Source: Cladorhizidae sp. MBARI D1340-BT2 (Eukaryota > Porifera > Demospongiae > Poecilosclerida > Cladorhizidae). Taken from it: a stretch of DNA of 64,000 nt. The DNA lies in assembly GCA_028752905.1 (NCBI GenBank), contig JAQNBH010000015.1, positions 34,392,163-34,456,162 on the forward strand, written 5' to 3'. The position numbers were made by a program, and so were the translations under genes. This document shows positions 61,086 to 64,000 of the stretch, piece by piece; the stretch's first letter is position 1; the number at the start of each line of letters is the position of its first letter. The notes below the pieces were generated by a model, which was not told the origin of the DNA, did no database searches, and saw only the letters and a program-made list of their open reading frames with translations.

Positions 61086-61734
61086 TTTCTAGAGAGGTAT
61101 AATTATATACTGAAATGGGTGGCTAAAAAGTATCATTACTCAAGAATGGTTGATAATAATGAGTTGAAACTTGAAATGCAGTTAGTATAATAGTGAAGAT
61201 ATAGAATTGTGATGGGGGAAAAATTGAGGGATAAAAAAAGGTCCAAACTCCATACCAAAATGGTCTACTCCCCCAGGTACACTTGGAGTCTTTTGCAGCT
61301 GAAATGCACCATTTAACCAGCAAAGAAGCTATCTATATGAGTTTGGTCTTAGATAGCTTTGGTTTTTGGGTTGTTTGCCTTCCTCTCACTAACAAGTGTG
61401 TCTAGCCAATAGCTACAGCTGGAGCCTTGTTTTACACAGTTGCAGGGGAGGGGGAGTTGTGTGTGTTTTTGTTATTTTATTTATGGGGGGGGGGGGGGGA
61501 GGTGGGAGGGGCAGTTGTGCCTAATGGTGGTTTCATAGTTTCTGTTCAGTGTGTACTACAACTGATACTATGACAATGATAACTTAAGTGTGCTCCCGGA
61601 GCACTGAATGTTGAGTTGGTGGTTGACTTGTGGTTATTGGTGATGAGCTATGAATGTAACTCGCCCATCTATTAATGATCTCCATTTAATTAAACCAGGA
61701 TATATACTTACCCACTAGACTTGGAATCCCTTCC

Positions 61735-61910
61735 AAACAGTGGACTTGTGTAGTATCCAGTTCTGCGCACACTCGTCTGGCCATGATCCTGTGATGGTCA
61801 CTATGGCAACCAGGCTCAGTGCCAGGTGTGGTAGGAGCTACAACACAGTCAGCCATATCCTCCTCCACTTCACAACGTATGCTTCAACCTGGTTAAGGAG
61901 CAGGCATTAT
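61735..61910 (-). CDS. Possible exon of an unidentified minus-strand gene
   Basis: The minus strand encodes EEDMADCVVAPTTPGTEPGC and HHRIMARRVCAELDTTQVHC, ending at a GTAAGT donor near 61713. The composition looks coding, but I do not recognise the family. The upstream acceptor is not phase-consistent with the exon proposed at 62225-62290. Confidence 0.3.
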
Positions 61911-62224
61911 ACTTAACTTGATGGTAGGTCAAACAGTCCACAAGTGGTTGGGAGTGGAAGAACTCTGCTTGGAATCTTTGTATACAGCCAGGGAAGGCAT
62001 GTGATATATATGGTGACTGCATATGTTCCAGTAAAGATCACGACGTGTAGTCCATTTTCAAGTAAATAACAAATCAACCAACAATGTAGTGTTGAGGGAC
62101 ATTCTACCCTGGTACAGAGAAGGGGAGGGAAGGGTGGAGCAAATGCTATGCTTGGTTGTCTAGAAAATCTGTAAGTCCAATGCCCATATCTAGCTAGCAA
62201 GCCACATGTGGTCATTTCCCGCCA

Positions 62225-62290
62225 GCCTCCTTACCTCTGTCCAAATATTCCTAAAACTTCTTGTGGGATTGATTGGTCCTGACATTCCTA
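62225..62290 (-). CDS. Possible exon of an unidentified minus-strand gene
   Basis: Between a CTATAG acceptor and a GAG|GTAAGG donor the minus strand encodes MSGPINPTRSFRNIWTE. It may belong with the candidate exon at 61735-61910. No family is recognised. Confidence 0.25.
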
Positions 62291-63515
62291 TAGAGTAAGG
62301 TATACCCAGCATCCTTAAATCCTTAACCTCCTTAACCTCCATAAACGCCATATGGTGCAAACTCGGACATCCTCTGCAGGGGAAGGGAGGGGGGGAGGTG
62401 ATATCGAGGGGGGAAATGTATCGGGCACCACCCATTCTCTAGCACATGCATAATATGTTGAGTGTCTCTATAGGATGCATCCAGCAACGTCAAGGTCACT
62501 CAAAACTGAACCCGAATCAACTGAAACAGTCCTGACTCCCCAGTGGGTGTGATTAAAGTCTTTAACTTGGAGTGTGGCTTCCTAAAGCTTGTGATATGCA
62601 GATTATGCCGCAAGAGCATTGTTAATTAGTTTATGGCATGGATTAACACCTCTTCTAATGACCATAACTATATAGGCAATACGTAAAAAAATATCTGAAA
62701 CACTCGTAACAACATTTATCAAATCAGGGGTGGTGCTAGTATTGCCCTGACAAGTGGTCTGTTTGCGACTGATAGGGGGTCAAAAGACAATGCTGGGAAG
62801 AGTCTGAGAGGAGTCGTTCTCCCTCTCAGCTCCTAGAGGGCCACTCCGGTGGCATTTGCAGCTTCCTGAGCCATATAGATATAATTAGTTGTTGGATCAT
62901 CTGCAATGCTGCAAAAAATGAAATCTCTCAATCTCCATCATAAAATCGGCCCATTGCATTAAAAAATAATATCGCTTATCACCGATAACTGGTCTCCCAT
63001 GGAGGTCCAGACCTCCCCGACGGGGGGCCCTGGGCCCCATCCTAGTGGTCAAACGACAAAAAAAATTCGTGAACTATGGCAAGGTTATGACCGTTTCAAA
63101 AACCTGAAAAAATGGATTTCCATAAATTGTGGAATAATGTGTCAAAGTTAAGGACAATGAGTTACCTCTCCAAAGTTAAATTCCTTGTGCAAGAGAAGTG
63201 AATTGCTTGGACAACAACCATCAGAACTCTTAAATGTGGGCATCCAATGCCTCTATAGCTTTGGAAATGACTAGTAGATATACACAACAACAGTTAGAAC
63301 TGGAAAAGAAAACGAAAATTTTGATTTTTTTACGTATTGTCTCCCCTTGGACTACATTCAAAAGAAGAACGACTACACTCATGTGTCCAGTTCCACTATA
63401 ATACAACCCCTCACACAACAACTGGGGGTTCATCAGCACCGCAGATCAGAAGCAAGAGCATGAAAGAAGGTTATTTCATTGAGGGAAACATGGCTACCAA
63501 GGCTAAAGCAGAAAC

Positions 63516-63785
63516 ATGAACCACTCTCTTCCAACATGGATGAATTATATAATGTCACTTGAACCATGCCCACTGAGAGAGGAATTAAAGCAGGCCAATA
63601 GAGAACTGGAAGATAACATGCCTGACAATTTTAATGTACAAAGTCTGAGGATACTTCGACCTTATCCAAGGAGGCACATTCCTGTGTCAACCACTTCCTC
63701 CCAATCAATTAACTATGACCTTAACTATGACCTTAACTATGACCTTAACTATGAACTTAACTATGACCCTGACACTTACCAATGA
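63516..63785 (+). CDS. Hypothetical open frame, possible last exon of an unknown gene
   Basis: Encodes 89 residues, including CPLREELKQANRELEDNMPD and LRILRPYPRRHIPVS, then a LNYD-type tail from a 12-base repeat (TAACTATGACCT) at about 63710-63770. No homology recognised; it could be chance. Confidence 0.25.
   Translation: MNHSLPTWMNYIMSLEPCPLREELKQANRELEDNMPDNFNVQSLRILRPYPRRHIPVSTTSSQSINYDLNYDLNYDLNYELNYDPDTYQ
63710..63772. repeat. 12-base tandem repeat (TAACTATGACCT), about 5 copies
   Basis: Direct copies in which every third codon position is conserved; one copy has GAACT in place of GACCT. Confidence 0.9.
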
Positions 63786-64000
63786 ACTTTAACACTATAT
63801 AGCCACATTCTCATGTTGTAACATGATGATGTGGTAAATTGGTTACGTGTTAGATGTTAATTTCTCCTAGAGCAGCTGTCACACTCACAGCACATGCTAC
63901 GTATTCTGACAGCGAAACCAGCTCCATAAATTGTACCCAGTGGAACATCCAGAATACTTATTCGCTTAACGATTTGTGGCAATTATCAGGTCCCTGTTCT

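Noticed and set aside
1..64000. rRNA or tRNA genes
   Set aside because: No stretch resembling conserved rRNA cores or a tRNA cloverleaf was noticed by eye; a covariance-model search could still find degenerate tRNAs.

Overview
This window is animal nuclear DNA. It has intron-split genes with GT-AG junctions, retrotransposons and DNA-transposon remnants, and an exceptional load of tandem repeats. The gene content (COP9 signalosome subunit 3, ZW10, a vinculin-family protein), an intron as short as 43 bases, AT-rich intergenic DNA and retroelements of the kinds common in marine invertebrates suggest a marine invertebrate, possibly a sponge. The species is not identified.

Layout. (1) 1-23661, minus strand: the 5' half of a COPS3/CSN3 gene. 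Four exons are recognised (317-391, 5320-5468, 22781-22894, 23474-23661) and the gene leaves the window at its left edge. Its introns hold most of the satellite DNA: a 4-kb array of a 34-base unit (6617-10645), a 52-base unit array (19880-22025), CCCTA-like and CTAGGG-like arrays, a near-perfect 780-base TTAA-flanked palindrome (18551-19330), a tandemly expanded zinc-finger pseudogene (4050-4870) and a possible piggyBac remnant near 12.4 kb. (2) 25019-55113, plus strand: one 20-exon gene that I assembled from raw sequence. It encodes a predicted 789-residue protein with an N-terminal START lipid-binding domain joined in frame to the C-terminal half of vinculin (end of D3, D4, a short acidic linker and the tail). 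All 19 introns are GT-AG and all phases agree. This START-vinculin chimera is the most important observation here. (3) 55233-57521, minus strand: an intronless, complete ZW10 gene, tail to tail with the chimera. (4) 57.6-64 kb: mostly repeat-rich intergenic DNA with a third TTAA-flanked inverted-repeat element, hairpin elements and a few unidentified possible exons.

Transposons are nested in the large introns of the chimera. Intron 7 holds an old minus-strand Gypsy element (about 29964-40060). It is interrupted by a younger plus-strand Gypsy (33795-37807, about 190-base LTRs, GGTAT target duplication) and by a TTAA-flanked inverted-repeat element (38681-39226). Intron 17 is a 19-base minisatellite split by a minus-strand non-LTR retrotransposon with a restriction-like endonuclease (about 48187-51555). 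Intron 19 carries the 3' end of a related element. Hairpin repeats with a hammerhead-ribozyme-like core are scattered through the window.

Functional reading. COPS3 acts in removal of the ubiquitin-like protein NEDD8 from cullins. ZW10 acts at kinetochores and in ER-Golgi tethering. The chimera would couple a lipid-binding START module to vinculin's actin- and phospholipid-binding tail while lacking the talin-binding vinculin head. The genes are not an operon. Head-to-head COPS3 and chimera are separated by about 1.36 kb, and the stop codons of chimera and ZW10 lie about 120 bases apart.
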